In this document: one piece after another, positions 55,133 to 63,826 of the stretch
How the letters are laid out: every line of letters starts with the position of its first letter
Position numbering within the stretch: the stretch's first letter is position 1
Source: Hyphomicrobium sp.
Lineage (GTDB): Bacteria > Pseudomonadota > Alphaproteobacteria > Rhizobiales > Hyphomicrobiaceae
Assembly (NCBI GenBank): GCA_022843145.1
Contig: JALHOF010000014.1
Coordinates: 51,657 to 115,656, forward strand
DNA length: 64,000 nt
Direction of reading: 5' to 3'
Position numbers and translations under genes: made by a program
The notes under the pieces: model-generated
Told to the model about the DNA's origin: nothing
Database searches by the model: none
The model's input: only the letters and a program-made list of their open reading frames with translations

Positions 55133-55606
55133 TCAGAGAGCCACTTTATGGTTCGAACCCATGTCCGGCGAGGTGCCGGTCAGAAGTGCGACGGCAAACT
55201 TCACCGAGCTGACGACCGTTCCATGTCCATCCCAATATTCCGCCGATGCCGGCCTTACGACGATGGCGATGACGTTGGGATCCTTTGGGCCGTTGGGCCA
55301 GAAGGCCTGCGCGCCGGGATTCCAAAGCTGCTCGATCAGTGCTCGGTCGTTGCTGACGGCGGCTGTTCCCGCCGTGGACACGAACTGCGACGCGCCATCG
55401 CCGTAGCACAGCAGCACGTTCGGGCTGGCGGCGATTTCGTCGTCCTTCGCCGAGCTGGCTTCGGTGAGAAAGTAGATCCGCCCCTCGTCCTTCTTGACGA
55501 CCGATGACATCGGCCGGCTGCGAAGACCACTCGGCGCTTGCGTGACGAACATGCAGAAATCAAGCTTCTCCATCATCTTCCAAACCTGATCGAGCGAGCT
55601 GGCCAT
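55133..55606 (-). CDS. General-stress-type flavin-binding protein (pyridoxamine 5'-phosphate oxidase fold)
   Basis: A 157-aa protein of the PNPOx-like split-barrel fold, like B. subtilis general stress protein 26. LDFCMFVTQAP, LRSRPMSSVVKKDEGRIYFLTE and VLLCYGDGASQFVSTAGTAAV are characteristic; the binding partner is usually FMN or F420-like flavin. The ATG at 55606 follows AGGAG. A GGAAC-N16-CGTT promoter lies about 115 nt upstream, indicating general-stress control. Confidence 0.88.
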   Translation of the reverse strand: MASSLDQVWKMMEKLDFCMFVTQAPSGLRSRPMSSVVKKDEGRIYFLTEASSAKDDEIAASPNVLLCYGDGASQFVSTAGTAAVSNDRALIEQLWNPGAQAFWPNGPKDPNVIAIVVRPASAEYWDGHGTVVSSVKFAVALLTGTSPDMGSNHKVAL

Positions 55607-55721
55607 TTTGGTCTCCTGGGAAGTTCGGTGAGTGATCGAGCAACGCCATGCCGCCGTAGGTCGCGCTTTGGACACGCAGCGGATGACCAACGGCTGTCGC
55701 GATGAGGTGCGCCGTGGGTTG

Positions 55722-55746
55722 AACGCAGTAGATAGCGCATCGTTCC
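55722..55746 (-). promoter_or_regulatory. EcfG-type general-stress promoter
   Basis: On the minus strand GGAAC (55746-55742), 16 bp, then CGTT (55725-55722) matches the alphaproteobacterial EcfG consensus GGAAC-N16/17-CGTT exactly. It is positioned 115 nt upstream of the flavin-binding stress-protein ATG. Confidence 0.6.
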
Positions 55747-55792
55747 AAAGCGACGCGGGCGACGTGTTCCGCCGCCGGACGGTGCGGTCGCG

Positions 55793-56890
55793 CTAAGCTC
55801 GGTGCATCGGCGTCGTATCGATCTGGAAGTTCGCGACCATCGTGTCGCCCTCCCACCGGCGATTGAAATCGCCGCCGAGCTGCCTCGCGGCCATCGGCAT
55901 CAACCGGCTGCCGAACCCTGGTGCCGCTGGTGGCGCGTCGGCTGCGATGGGCGCACGTTCGCGCCATGCGACGTCGGCGATGTCGCCCGTGACCGTCCAC
56001 GATACCGCGGGGAGTTCGGCGTTCTTGATGGCGCCGTGCTTGGCCGAATTTGTCGCGAGCTCGTGCACCAGCAGGCACACCGGCGTAATCTGCCGCTCCG
56101 ACAGAAGAAGCGGTGGTCCTTGAAGCGAGATCGATCGATCCGTCTGATCGTAGGGGCGAAGCAACTGCCGCAACAGCGTGTCGATGTAGACGCTCGTCTG
56201 GCCCACCGCCATTGCGTCATGAGCGACCGAGTAGGCATCGAGCCGGCCGAGGATCAAGCCCGACAACTCGGCCGCTGTCGTCGCCTCGCGCGACGACAGG
56301 CTGACCAGCGAGCGCACGACAGACAGAAGATTCTTGGCGCGGTGATTGTATTCGCGCGCAAGAAGTTCGCTGTTGGTTGCTAGCGACAGCGAGTCGAGTG
56401 CGTGCGCGCGCAATGCGACGGCATCTTCCACGAGGCTCGCCAACTCCTCCAGAATCGATTGTTCCTCGGCCGTCCAATTTCGCGGCGAGCCGTGGATCGC
56501 GCACAGCGAGCCCATCACCAGTCCATTGGGCGAGCGGATCGGAACACCGAGGTAGGCCATTACGTTGAGATCGCGGATGGCGAGGTTCTCGCGAACGAGT
56601 TCGTGCTCGAGCGCGTTGTTCACGACAAACGCATTCTCGCTGGTGACGACGTGTTGGCAGAACGAGTGCGACAAGGGTGTGCCGGCGCAGCCATCGAGAT
56701 CGGTCGGCAGCCCGCAACTGCTCTTGAAGAATTGCCGGGCGTCGTCGACGAGCGACACGAGGCTGACATCGACGGAGAGCAGCTTGCAAACGAGGCGTGT
56801 CGCGCGGTCGAAGTCCGGCTCGGGCGGCGTATCGAGCAGGCCCGTCGATTGCAGGGCACGCATCCGGCGACTGTCGTCGAGTTTGATCAT
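55793..56890 (-). CDS. GAF-HWE family sensor histidine kinase
   Basis: A 365-aa cytoplasmic sensor. An N-terminal GAF domain (about residues 20-160, with LVDDARQFFKSSCGL, PLSHSFCQHV and YLGVPIRSPNGLVMGSLC) is followed by the HWE/HisKA_2 dimerisation block EYNHRAKNLLSVVRSL with the phosphorylated His183. The ATPase has HELATNSAKHGA and GFGSRLM. HWE kinases often feed the PhyR/NepR/EcfG general-stress circuit; no regulator is adjacent. The ATG at 56890 begins the family-typical start before TGLLDTPPEPDFDR. Confidence 0.92.
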   Translation of the reverse strand: MIKLDDSRRMRALQSTGLLDTPPEPDFDRATRLVCKLLSVDVSLVSLVDDARQFFKSSCGLPTDLDGCAGTPLSHSFCQHVVTSENAFVVNNALEHELVRENLAIRDLNVMAYLGVPIRSPNGLVMGSLCAIHGSPRNWTAEEQSILEELASLVEDAVALRAHALDSLSLATNSELLAREYNHRAKNLLSVVRSLVSLSSREATTAAELSGLILGRLDAYSVAHDAMAVGQTSVYIDTLLRQLLRPYDQTDRSISLQGPPLLLSERQITPVCLLVHELATNSAKHGAIKNAELPAVSWTVTGDIADVAWRERAPIAADAPPAAPGFGSRLMPMAARQLGGDFNRRWEGDTMVANFQIDTTPMHRA

Positions 56891-57062
56891 CGAAGAATGG
56901 CACTCCCACTAAGGCGGCGAAGCGTTAGGTCGCAGGTGCAGCTTGGTCAATGTGATTTGACGTATTTGGACAACATGAGGCGCTGACATCTCCGCTCGCC
57001 ATGAGGTGGGGAGCGAATTCGGCGTTTGGACAGCGGCGGGCAGCGGAAACACGCCACTTTCC

Positions 57063-57087
57063 GGAACTTCCCCGCCGGTGACGCGTT
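57063..57087 (+). promoter_or_regulatory. EcfG-type general-stress promoter
   Basis: GGAAC (57063-57067), 16 bp, CGTT (57084-57087) on the plus strand, 85 nt upstream of the 176-aa membrane-protein ATG. Exact consensus match, opposite direction to the histidine kinase. Confidence 0.5.
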
Positions 57088-57171
57088 GGATGGAACGAGG
57101 CATGCGCCCGAGTGCTTTCGGTCGTGTTGAGCGATTTGGCACCATTTTTGAGACATTCGGCAGAGGTCGAG

Positions 57172-57702
57172 ATGAACAGCGTGGCGTTGATGGCGGCAAG
57201 TTCGATCGGGCCGAAGGCGGTATCGGGGTACAGCTTCGCCCGGCGCCTCGCCTGGCCGTTGTTGGCCACTGCGGCCGTCGGATACCTTGCTGGCATCGTG
57301 CTCAATCACATCAGCGCCATGGCCGCGGCGGCAGTTGCGCCGGAGACACAATCTCTGTCGGCGGATATTTCGGTGACTTCGCAGGCCGTCGTCCGCGGAG
57401 GACGTGCATCCGAACTCGAAGTACGGGTTCGCCACGTCAATGGACGTCCAGTGGTCGTCACGCTCGGCCGAGGCTTCGGAGCCGGGTCCAACCTGTCACG
57501 GATCAGTCCGTTGCCGTCAACGAGCCGGAGTGGCCAGGACGGGATCGAATTGGAGTTCGCAACGCGCGAAGAGAGCGATCTTCACGTGGTGATCGCGGCG
57601 AAGCCGGACGCAGCGGGTCTGATCGAGTACGATCTCGGTGTGCGGGTCGGTAGCGACCTGTCGGCTACGACGCCGATGTCGCAATACGTCCTTCCCTGGT
57701 GA
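57172..57702 (+). CDS. Membrane-anchored protein, function unknown (176 aa)
   Basis: The ATG at 57172 follows AGAGG. One membrane span (about residues 28-45, WPLLATAAVGYLAGIVL) is preceded by a basic ARR, so the protein is probably anchored with its larger C-terminal part in the periplasm. That part has alternating strands (ELEVRVRHVNGRPVVVTLGRG, DLHVVIAAKPDA, IEYDLGVRVG) suggesting a beta-sandwich. No family recognised. An EcfG-like promoter lies upstream, and it is divergent from the histidine kinase. Confidence 0.7.
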   Translation: MNSVALMAASSIGPKAVSGYSFARRLAWPLLATAAVGYLAGIVLNHISAMAAAAVAPETQSLSADISVTSQAVVRGGRASELEVRVRHVNGRPVVVTLGRGFGAGSNLSRISPLPSTSRSGQDGIELEFATREESDLHVVIAAKPDAAGLIEYDLGVRVGSDLSATTPMSQYVLPW

Positions 57703-57875
57703 TCGCAGCCAATTGCCGGACGCCTGCCTTTCGCAAGCAGTCGAAGGCCAACGTGATTGGCCGGCTGCGCGGCATGACGACTTGAAAACTTTAGTTGCGC
57801 TGGCGGCGTTGCTCCTGAGCCGTCGCTGTCCTTGCGGCGGCGTTGCAGCGTGCCGGCGCCATGGTGGAGGGATGA

Positions 57876-59726
57876 GTGGCGCAGCCACCTAAGACCGACG
57901 GCCGGGGAGCGGGACCTGTGGCCAATTTGATGTCCGGCTTTGCTCAGGCATTTTGGCGCGGCCCAGATCGGCGAAAGGCATGGCTGCTCACGGCAGGAGC
58001 GTTCGGCTTCGAAATAGCCAACATCGGGATGCAATTGGCGGTCAACTACTGGAACCGCTCGTTCTTTGACGCGCTCGACAAGCGCGCTTCAGATGCAATC
58101 TGGTCGGCGACGATCCTCTTTCCCGTGCTGGCTGTGCTGGCGGGCGTGGCCGTCGTCGGCGCGGTGATGTGCAAGGCGTTGCTGCAGATCCAATGGCGTG
58201 CGCGCGTCACCGACGAGTTGAGCGATCGCTGGCTCGCCAACCACGCCTTCTATCGGCTCAATGTTTTGCAGGGCGCGGAAATGTCGCCCGAACACCGCAT
58301 TGCCGAAGACGTCCGACTGACGATTGAGCCGATCGTCGATCTCATCATTGGTTTCACCAACGCCGTTCTCACGTTCGTGGCATTCGTCGGGGTGCTCTGG
58401 GTCGTCGGCGGCTCTGCAATGATCGGCGGCGTCCACATTCCGGGTTTCATGGTGTTCGCCGCGCTCGCCTATGCCAGCGTCGCCGGTGGCGCGATGCTCC
58501 TGGCAGGCGCGCCCTATGCGCAGACGGTGCGCGACCGCAACGAAGCGGAGGCGCGGTTTCGCTTCGAGCTGACCCGGATCCGCGAGAACGCCGAGAGTAT
58601 CGCGATGTCGAGCGGCCGCTCGGGCGAGCGCGCGCGGCTGTCGGGGTATTTCGGCGACGTTGTCTCGCGCTGGTCGCGGATGACATGGGTGTGGGGCCGG
58701 ATGACGTGGGTCGCGCATACCAACAATATCGTTTCGCCTATCGTGCCGCTTCTGCTCATGGCGCCGAAGTATCTGGCCGGCGACGCGAGCCTCGGCACGG
58801 TGATGCAGGCGACCGCCGCCTTCGTCAGTGTCCAGGCGGCGGCGGGCTGGTTCACCGCGAACTTCGCCAAACTCTCGGAGTGGTATGCGTCAGCGACACG
58901 AGTGGCCGAAATCGGCGCGTTGATCGACCTCGCGGGCGACGTGCCGGAGTCGCAGCGCATCAACATCGGCACGAGCCCCGACGGCGATCTCCATCTCTCG
59001 GACGTCTCGGTCGCGCTCTACAGCGGCCGTGCGCTGGTCGCTGACGCCGAGCTCAAGATCAAAGCCGGCGAGATGGTCATGGTGGTCGGAGAGAGCGGAA
59101 CCGGCAAGAGTTCGCTGATCCGTGCCATTGCCGGACTTTGGCCGTGGGGGTCGGGCCGCATCCTGCTACCCGAGGGGGCGCGCACGCACTTCCTCCCGCA
59201 GCGGCCCTACCTTCCGAATGGCACCTTGGAGCAGGCGCTCAGCTATCCCAGTCCGGCTGGTTCGTATCCGCGCGAAGAGCTGTCCGACGTTCTTCAAACT
59301 TGCATGCTCGATCATCTCGCTCCGCGTCTCGGCGACACCGCGGCTTGGGACAAGGAATTGTCGGGCGGTGAGCAGCAGCGGTTGGCGTTCGCGCGCATGT
59401 TGCTCGCGCAGCCGACGATCGCGATTCTCGACGAAGCGACCTCCGCGCTCGACGAGATCGGGCAGGCCCAGCTCATGGAGTTGTTCCGCTTCCGGCTCTC
59501 CGGCACCACGGTGATCAGCGTCGCGCATCGGCCGAGCCTCGGCTACTACCATTCGCGCCATATCGTGCTCAGGCGCGACCTCAACGGAGCGACGGTCAAC
59601 GCCGTGACGACGGAGCAGGGATCGTTCGCGCGCATGCGGATGGCGTGGGCGACACTTGCCGGTGCTGGCGCACCGCTGCCGCCGGCGGCGACGCCGTTGC
59701 CGGGAAGCACGAGCGGCGAGAAATAA
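57876..59726 (+). CDS. ABC transporter, SbmA/YddA-type permease fused to ATPase
   Basis: A 616-aa half-transporter. The N-terminal ABC_membrane_2 domain (about residues 30-340) has NYWNRSFFDALDKR and IADVRL-like sequence IAEDVRLTIEPIVDL with several spans. The ATPase domain has Walker A GESGTGKSS, signature LSGGEQQR, Walker B ILDEATSALDE and His in SVAHRPS. Family members import peptides, vitamin B12 or bleomycin-like compounds (SbmA/BacA, YddA, Rv1819c). It starts at a GTG at 57876 behind GGAGGGATGA. It ends 14 bp before the DNA-ligase stop in convergent orientation. Confidence 0.92.
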   Translation: MAQPPKTDGRGAGPVANLMSGFAQAFWRGPDRRKAWLLTAGAFGFEIANIGMQLAVNYWNRSFFDALDKRASDAIWSATILFPVLAVLAGVAVVGAVMCKALLQIQWRARVTDELSDRWLANHAFYRLNVLQGAEMSPEHRIAEDVRLTIEPIVDLIIGFTNAVLTFVAFVGVLWVVGGSAMIGGVHIPGFMVFAALAYASVAGGAMLLAGAPYAQTVRDRNEAEARFRFELTRIRENAESIAMSSGRSGERARLSGYFGDVVSRWSRMTWVWGRMTWVAHTNNIVSPIVPLLLMAPKYLAGDASLGTVMQATAAFVSVQAAAGWFTANFAKLSEWYASATRVAEIGALIDLAGDVPESQRINIGTSPDGDLHLSDVSVALYSGRALVADAELKIKAGEMVMVVGESGTGKSSLIRAIAGLWPWGSGRILLPEGARTHFLPQRPYLPNGTLEQALSYPSPAGSYPREELSDVLQTCMLDHLAPRLGDTAAWDKELSGGEQQRLAFARMLLAQPTIAILDEATSALDEIGQAQLMELFRFRLSGTTVISVAHRPSLGYYHSRHIVLRRDLNGATVNAVTTEQGSFARMRMAWATLAGAGAPLPPAATPLPGSTSGEK

Positions 59727-59740
59727 GGCCGGCCATGACG

Positions 59741-61360
59741 TCAATCCGAGGCGGGCTCGGCGCCAGTCAACGCCAGCACGTTTTCGATGGTGTCGGCTTC
59801 AGCGGCTGGCTTGTCCCAACGGATGCGGCTGATCCGCGGGAAGCGCATCGCGACGCCGGACTTGTGCCGGCTCGACGGCTGGACCGCATCAAAGGCAACT
59901 TCGAGCACCAGTGTCGGCTCGACGGCGCGCACCGGTCCGTAGGAGTCGACGGTGCTCTTGCGGACGAAGCGGTCGAGTTCGCGCAGCTCGGCGTCCGTGA
60001 AGCCGGAGTAGGCCTTGCCCACCGGCACCAGTTCGCGGCCGCCCGCGCTCGTCCCGCGCCAGACGCCGAAGGTGAAGTCGGAATAGAACGACGAGCGCTT
60101 GCCCGATCCGCGTTGGGCGTACATCAGAACGCAATCGAGCGTCAGCGCATCGCGCTTCCACTTGTACCAATGCCCCTTCACGCGGCCGGCGAGATACGGG
60201 CTGCCCTTGCGCTTCAACATCAGACCCTCGATGCCGGCTGCGCGGGCGTCGGCGCGGAGGCTGGCCAGCGCGTCGAAGCTCTCGAACGCGATCTCGGTGC
60301 TGAGATCCGCGTTGGCCGGAGCGGATTCAGCGAACCAGGTTTCGAGCCGCGCGCGGCGGGCGCTGAACGGCAGTTGGCGCAGATCCTCTCCGGCGGCTGA
60401 AAGAATGTCGTAGAGCCGGACGTGAGCCGGGTGCGTCATGCGCTGACGCTGGGTGACGGCCTTGCGATTGAGCCGCTGCTGCAAGTCGTTGAACGGGGCG
60501 ACGACGCCGTCGCGGACGATCAGCAACTCGCCGTCGAGTGTCACGTCGTGGCCGGAAAAAGCCGCGACGATCTCGGGGAACGCGCCGGAGATGTCGTCGC
60601 CGGTGCGCGAGTAGAGGCGGAGCGCGCGCTGGGTGGCGGCGATCTGGACGCGGATGCCGTCCCATTTCCACTCGGCGGCGACGCGCGACGGCTCGAGCGT
60701 CTGCCAGTCGGCGGTCTCGATCGGCGTCGCGAGCATCAGCGGCCGGAAAATCGGAAGGCCAGTCGCGTCCGGCCGTGGCGCGCGTCCTTCCGCCCAGGCA
60801 AACAGCTCGGCATACGGCGGGGAGAGCGCATGCCACGCCTCGAGCACATCGCCCGCCGCGAGCCCGAACGCATCGGCGACGGCGGTCTTGGCAAGGCCGC
60901 TCGAGACGCCGACGCGGGCCGCGCCGCCGATGAACTTGAGGAACGCCCAGCGTCCGCGCACGTCGAGCCGGTCGAGAGTGCTGCCGATGACGGGCGCGAC
61001 GTGCATCGCCGGCACGTCGAGCGCTGCGACGATCTCAGACAGCGAAGGGCCGCGGTCGTTGGCGCCGCTCGCGTCCATCGGTCGCGCCGCGTCGGGCCAC
61101 AACAGCGCAACCGTTTCGGCGGTATCGCCGACGTAATCGCGCGACAGCCGGTATAGCGTCGGATCGATCTTGTCCGCCATCAGCACGTCCAGACTGCGCC
61201 GCAGTGGCACGCGCAACGGCAAGCCGTCGGTAAGCGCCGCGAGCGCCCAACCGCGATCGGGATCCGGCGCCGAGCGCAGATAGTCCTTCAGCAATGCAAG
61301 CTTGCCGTTGCGGCTCTGCGTCGTGCTCAGGCGATCTAGCAGTTCGGCGAAGGCGCGCAT
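59741..61360 (-). CDS. ATP-dependent DNA ligase (cisplatin-damage-response type)
   Basis: A 539-aa ligase that seals nicks with ATP. An N-terminal DNA_ligase_A_N domain (about 1-190) precedes the adenylation domain with the nucleotide-binding lysine in AEWKWDGIRVQ. Other motifs are YSRTGDDIS, LDGELLI and LMLKRKGSPYLAGRVKGHWYKWK. An OB-fold end has EVAFDAVQPSSRHKSGVAMRFPR. The ATG at 61360 (MRAFAELLDRL) is the family start; a TTG at 61366 overlaps the exonuclease stop. It is coupled to the exonuclease upstream. The helicase and phosphoesterase normally in this module are not adjacent. Confidence 0.92.
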   Translation of the reverse strand: MRAFAELLDRLSTTQSRNGKLALLKDYLRSAPDPDRGWALAALTDGLPLRVPLRRSLDVLMADKIDPTLYRLSRDYVGDTAETVALLWPDAARPMDASGANDRGPSLSEIVAALDVPAMHVAPVIGSTLDRLDVRGRWAFLKFIGGAARVGVSSGLAKTAVADAFGLAAGDVLEAWHALSPPYAELFAWAEGRAPRPDATGLPIFRPLMLATPIETADWQTLEPSRVAAEWKWDGIRVQIAATQRALRLYSRTGDDISGAFPEIVAAFSGHDVTLDGELLIVRDGVVAPFNDLQQRLNRKAVTQRQRMTHPAHVRLYDILSAAGEDLRQLPFSARRARLETWFAESAPANADLSTEIAFESFDALASLRADARAAGIEGLMLKRKGSPYLAGRVKGHWYKWKRDALTLDCVLMYAQRGSGKRSSFYSDFTFGVWRGTSAGGRELVPVGKAYSGFTDAELRELDRFVRKSTVDSYGPVRAVEPTLVLEVAFDAVQPSSRHKSGVAMRFPRISRIRWDKPAAEADTIENVLALTGAEPASD

Positions 61361-61362
61361 GG

Positions 61363-62370
61363 TCAATCCGCCTCGTCCTCGAAGCCGACGAGCGCCAGCG
61401 CGCGCGCCTTGCGCCCCATCAGCGACAACTGATGGACGAGCGCGTCGTCACGGCCATGCGTCACCCAAACGTCGCTGGCGCCGGTCTCGACGATGGTATC
61501 GATCAGTTCGGGCCAGTCGGCGTGATCGGAGACGATCAACGGCAGCTCGACGCCGCGTTGGCGGACGCGCCCGCGCACGCGCATCCATCCCGACGCGAAC
61601 GCGGTGACGGGATCTGGAAAGCGCCGCGACCAGCGATCCTGCAAGGCCGACGGCGGACAGACCACGAGCGCGCCGCTCAAGTCCTTGCCGGCGGCTTCGG
61701 CCGCAGGCCGCACGTCACCGAAGCCGTATCCCAACCGCTGATATAGCTGCGTCAGACCCTGCATTGCGCCGTGCAGATAGATCGGCGCGTCGTATCCGGT
61801 CTCGCGGATGTGCGCCAGCATACGCTGGCACTTGCCGAGGCCGTAGACGCCAAGGAGATGCGCGCGTTCGGGCTGCCGGGTGATCGATGCGACAAGGCGC
61901 TGAGCTTCGTCGAACGCACGCTCGTGGCGGAACACCGGCAGCGCGAACGTTGCTTCGGTGATGAACACATCGCAAGGGACGACTTCGAACGGCGCGCAAG
62001 TGGGGTCGGCGGTGCGCTTGTAGTCGCCGGACACAACGATGCGCTGGCCGCCATACTTGAGCACGATCTGCGCCGAGCCGAGGATGTGTCCGGCGGGGAC
62101 GAAGCGAACACTGACACCGTTGATATCGATATCGTGCCCGACGCGTGCCGCCTCGAAGCGGCCGGCGGATTGCGGGCCGTAGCGGACGCCCATGATCTCG
62201 ATCGTCTCGGGGGTGGCCAGAACGGCGCCGTGCCCCGGCCGGGCGTGGTCGGAATGCCCGTGGGTGATGAGCGCCCTGTCGACAGGGCGCGGCGGATCGA
62301 TGAAGAATTGCCCCGGTACGCAATAGAGCCCGGCGGGAGTCGGATGCAGCCAGGTCTCAGGGGCGGGCAT
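61363..62370 (-). CDS. Ligase-associated MBL-fold DNA exonuclease
   Basis: A 335-aa metallo-beta-lactamase-fold nuclease of the ligase-associated exonuclease family (CPSF/mRNA 3'-end-like). The metal motif is ITHGHSDHARPGHG near residue 36, then PAGHILGSAQIVLKYGG, VVSGDYKRTADPT, EATFALPVF and IVSDHADWPELI. It processes DNA ends for the adjacent ligase. The ATG at 62370 removes about 37 unlikely residues of the longest frame. It is the first gene of the pair. Confidence 0.9.
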   Translation of the reverse strand: MPAPETWLHPTPAGLYCVPGQFFIDPPRPVDRALITHGHSDHARPGHGAVLATPETIEIMGVRYGPQSAGRFEAARVGHDIDINGVSVRFVPAGHILGSAQIVLKYGGQRIVVSGDYKRTADPTCAPFEVVPCDVFITEATFALPVFRHERAFDEAQRLVASITRQPERAHLLGVYGLGKCQRMLAHIRETGYDAPIYLHGAMQGLTQLYQRLGYGFGDVRPAAEAAGKDLSGALVVCPPSALQDRWSRRFPDPVTAFASGWMRVRGRVRQRGVELPLIVSDHADWPELIDTIVETGASDVWVTHGRDDALVHQLSLMGRKARALALVGFEDEAD

Positions 62371-62567
62371 GACGGGCGAACTCCGCTCGGTTCGGCGGCC
62401 AGGGCTTAGCCGGCGGACACGGCCCGATCCACCATCCTCGTGGGTAAGCCGGTGGTTCGATCTCCGGCATGAAGAGAGCATGACGGCCGAACGTCACGCT
62501 CTCACGTTATCCGAATTTTGCTTTCTCCACCCACGTCTCAACGCAGGATGCGCCGCTCCGGATCAAG

Positions 62568-63062
62568 TCAGGCTTGGATATTCAACGCGATGGCGAGCGG
62601 GGCCAGCGTGGCGCGCTCCTTCTCCGAAACCTTTTCGCCGCCGAAGCCGAGGAATCCTCCTTCGCTCGACGCATTCGCGACGCGCTCGGCGTTGGCGTAA
62701 ACCCACGTCTTGAAGGCTGCCGCGTCCGCTCCGCCCTTCGCGTCGACCATCCGCGCGGTGTCTGCGATCGCGGCGACGCTGCGCTTCACGACCTCGTCTG
62801 TCGAGGCGCCGGACATCCGCTCCTTGAGTGCGTCGCGCGCGATGGTGCGGCCGTCCGACGTGCCGAGGTCGGCCACGATGTCCTTGATCAGTTGGCTCTC
62901 GCTGGCGCGTGCGCCCGCCAAACCTTGAGCGTTCGCGAAGCCCTCTTTCAGCATTCCCCAAAGCCCGCTCGGCTCGGCCGCTGTGACTGCGATGCTCGCG
63001 ATCATCGCGCTCTCGAGCAGCGCCTGCCATTCCGCTGCTGTGAAGTCTTGCTTCGACGCCAT
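62568..63062 (-). CDS. Small helical protein, function unknown (164 aa)
   Basis: Starts at the ATG at 63062 behind GAGGAG. The protein is almost entirely helical and polar (DFTAAEWQALLESAMIASIAV, ESQLIKDIVADL, TDEVVKRSVAAIADTARM, FKTWVYANAERVANAS) and ends with a Gly-rich turn and LAIALNIQA. No catalytic motif or signal. A probable EcfG promoter upstream (63130-63154) suggests stress control. Not recognised. Confidence 0.75.
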   Translation of the reverse strand: MASKQDFTAAEWQALLESAMIASIAVTAAEPSGLWGMLKEGFANAQGLAGARASESQLIKDIVADLGTSDGRTIARDALKERMSGASTDEVVKRSVAAIADTARMVDAKGGADAAAFKTWVYANAERVANASSEGGFLGFGGEKVSEKERATLAPLAIALNIQA

Positions 63063-63129
63063 GTCGCTCTCCTCGTGGTCCATGCCAGTCGCTTGCTGAT
63101 TTGATCGTGGCGCGCTGGTGCGGAACGGA

Positions 63130-63154
63130 AACTCGCGAAAAGCAATGTAGTTCC
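63130..63154 (-). promoter_or_regulatory. Probable EcfG-type promoter (one mismatch)
   Basis: On the minus strand GGAAC (63154-63150), 16 bp, AGTT (63133-63130). The last box differs from CGTT at the first, less conserved base. It lies 68 nt upstream of the 164-aa gene start. Confidence 0.45.
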
Positions 63155-63357
63155 GCGAGAAAGAGAGCGACAGCAACCACCTCGCTGCCCTTCACGATGA
63201 CGATCCGTTCGGCATACGTTCACGCACGCGTCTGTTCTGTGACGTGCATTGATGCAACTCGCAACGGGGTTCGGGTGTTCAGTTGGCGCGGCTTGCCGCA
63301 TCTTTCCGTTCAAGTGACATTCAAGACCTCAGCACGAAGACGATCAGGGCAAAACGC

Positions 63358-63771
63358 ATGCGCATTCACCGTCTGACTTATGTCAGCACTGCAGCCGCCA
63401 ATCTCCAATCAACCGACGTCGACGACATCGTCCAAGGCTCGCAGCGCCGAAACGGCGAGGCGGCCATTACCGGCATTCTGCTGTTCAATGGGACGAACTT
63501 CCTGCAGACGCTGGAGGGCGAAGATGCCCAATTAAAGCCGCTGCTCGGGCGGATCCAGGCCGATGTTCGCCATTCTGGACTTATCCTTCTTGGAGATGGG
63601 CCGTGCGACGGACGAGCATTCTGGGGCTGGTCTCTTGGCTATGCGGGACTGAACGCCTCGCGGACCCGTCGCGCCGGGACTGCGGGAAATGGCTTCGACC
63701 CGTCAAAGCTGCCGCAGGCTCTGCCGCCGGAACTGTTGTCGCTGTATACCAGTTTCGATTCGCTCGGCTGA
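63358..63771 (+). CDS. BLUF-domain blue-light photoreceptor
   Basis: A 137-aa protein consisting mainly of a BLUF domain, which binds FAD and senses blue light. The key Tyr8 (LTYVS), Asn32 (RRNGEAAITG) and Gln50 (FLQTLEG) are present, and DVRHSGLILL and FWGWSLGYAG complete the fold. The semi-conserved Trp is Trp91, while the usual Met two residues on is Leu93. No output domain is attached, so it would act through a partner. The ATG at 63358 is the natural start. Confidence 0.9.
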   Translation: MRIHRLTYVSTAAANLQSTDVDDIVQGSQRRNGEAAITGILLFNGTNFLQTLEGEDAQLKPLLGRIQADVRHSGLILLGDGPCDGRAFWGWSLGYAGLNASRTRRAGTAGNGFDPSKLPQALPPELLSLYTSFDSLG

Positions 63772-63826
63772 GCGGGCGCGCCGGGACAGCCCTGCGCCTA
63801 GAAGACGAGCAGGAAGCGCAGCATCG

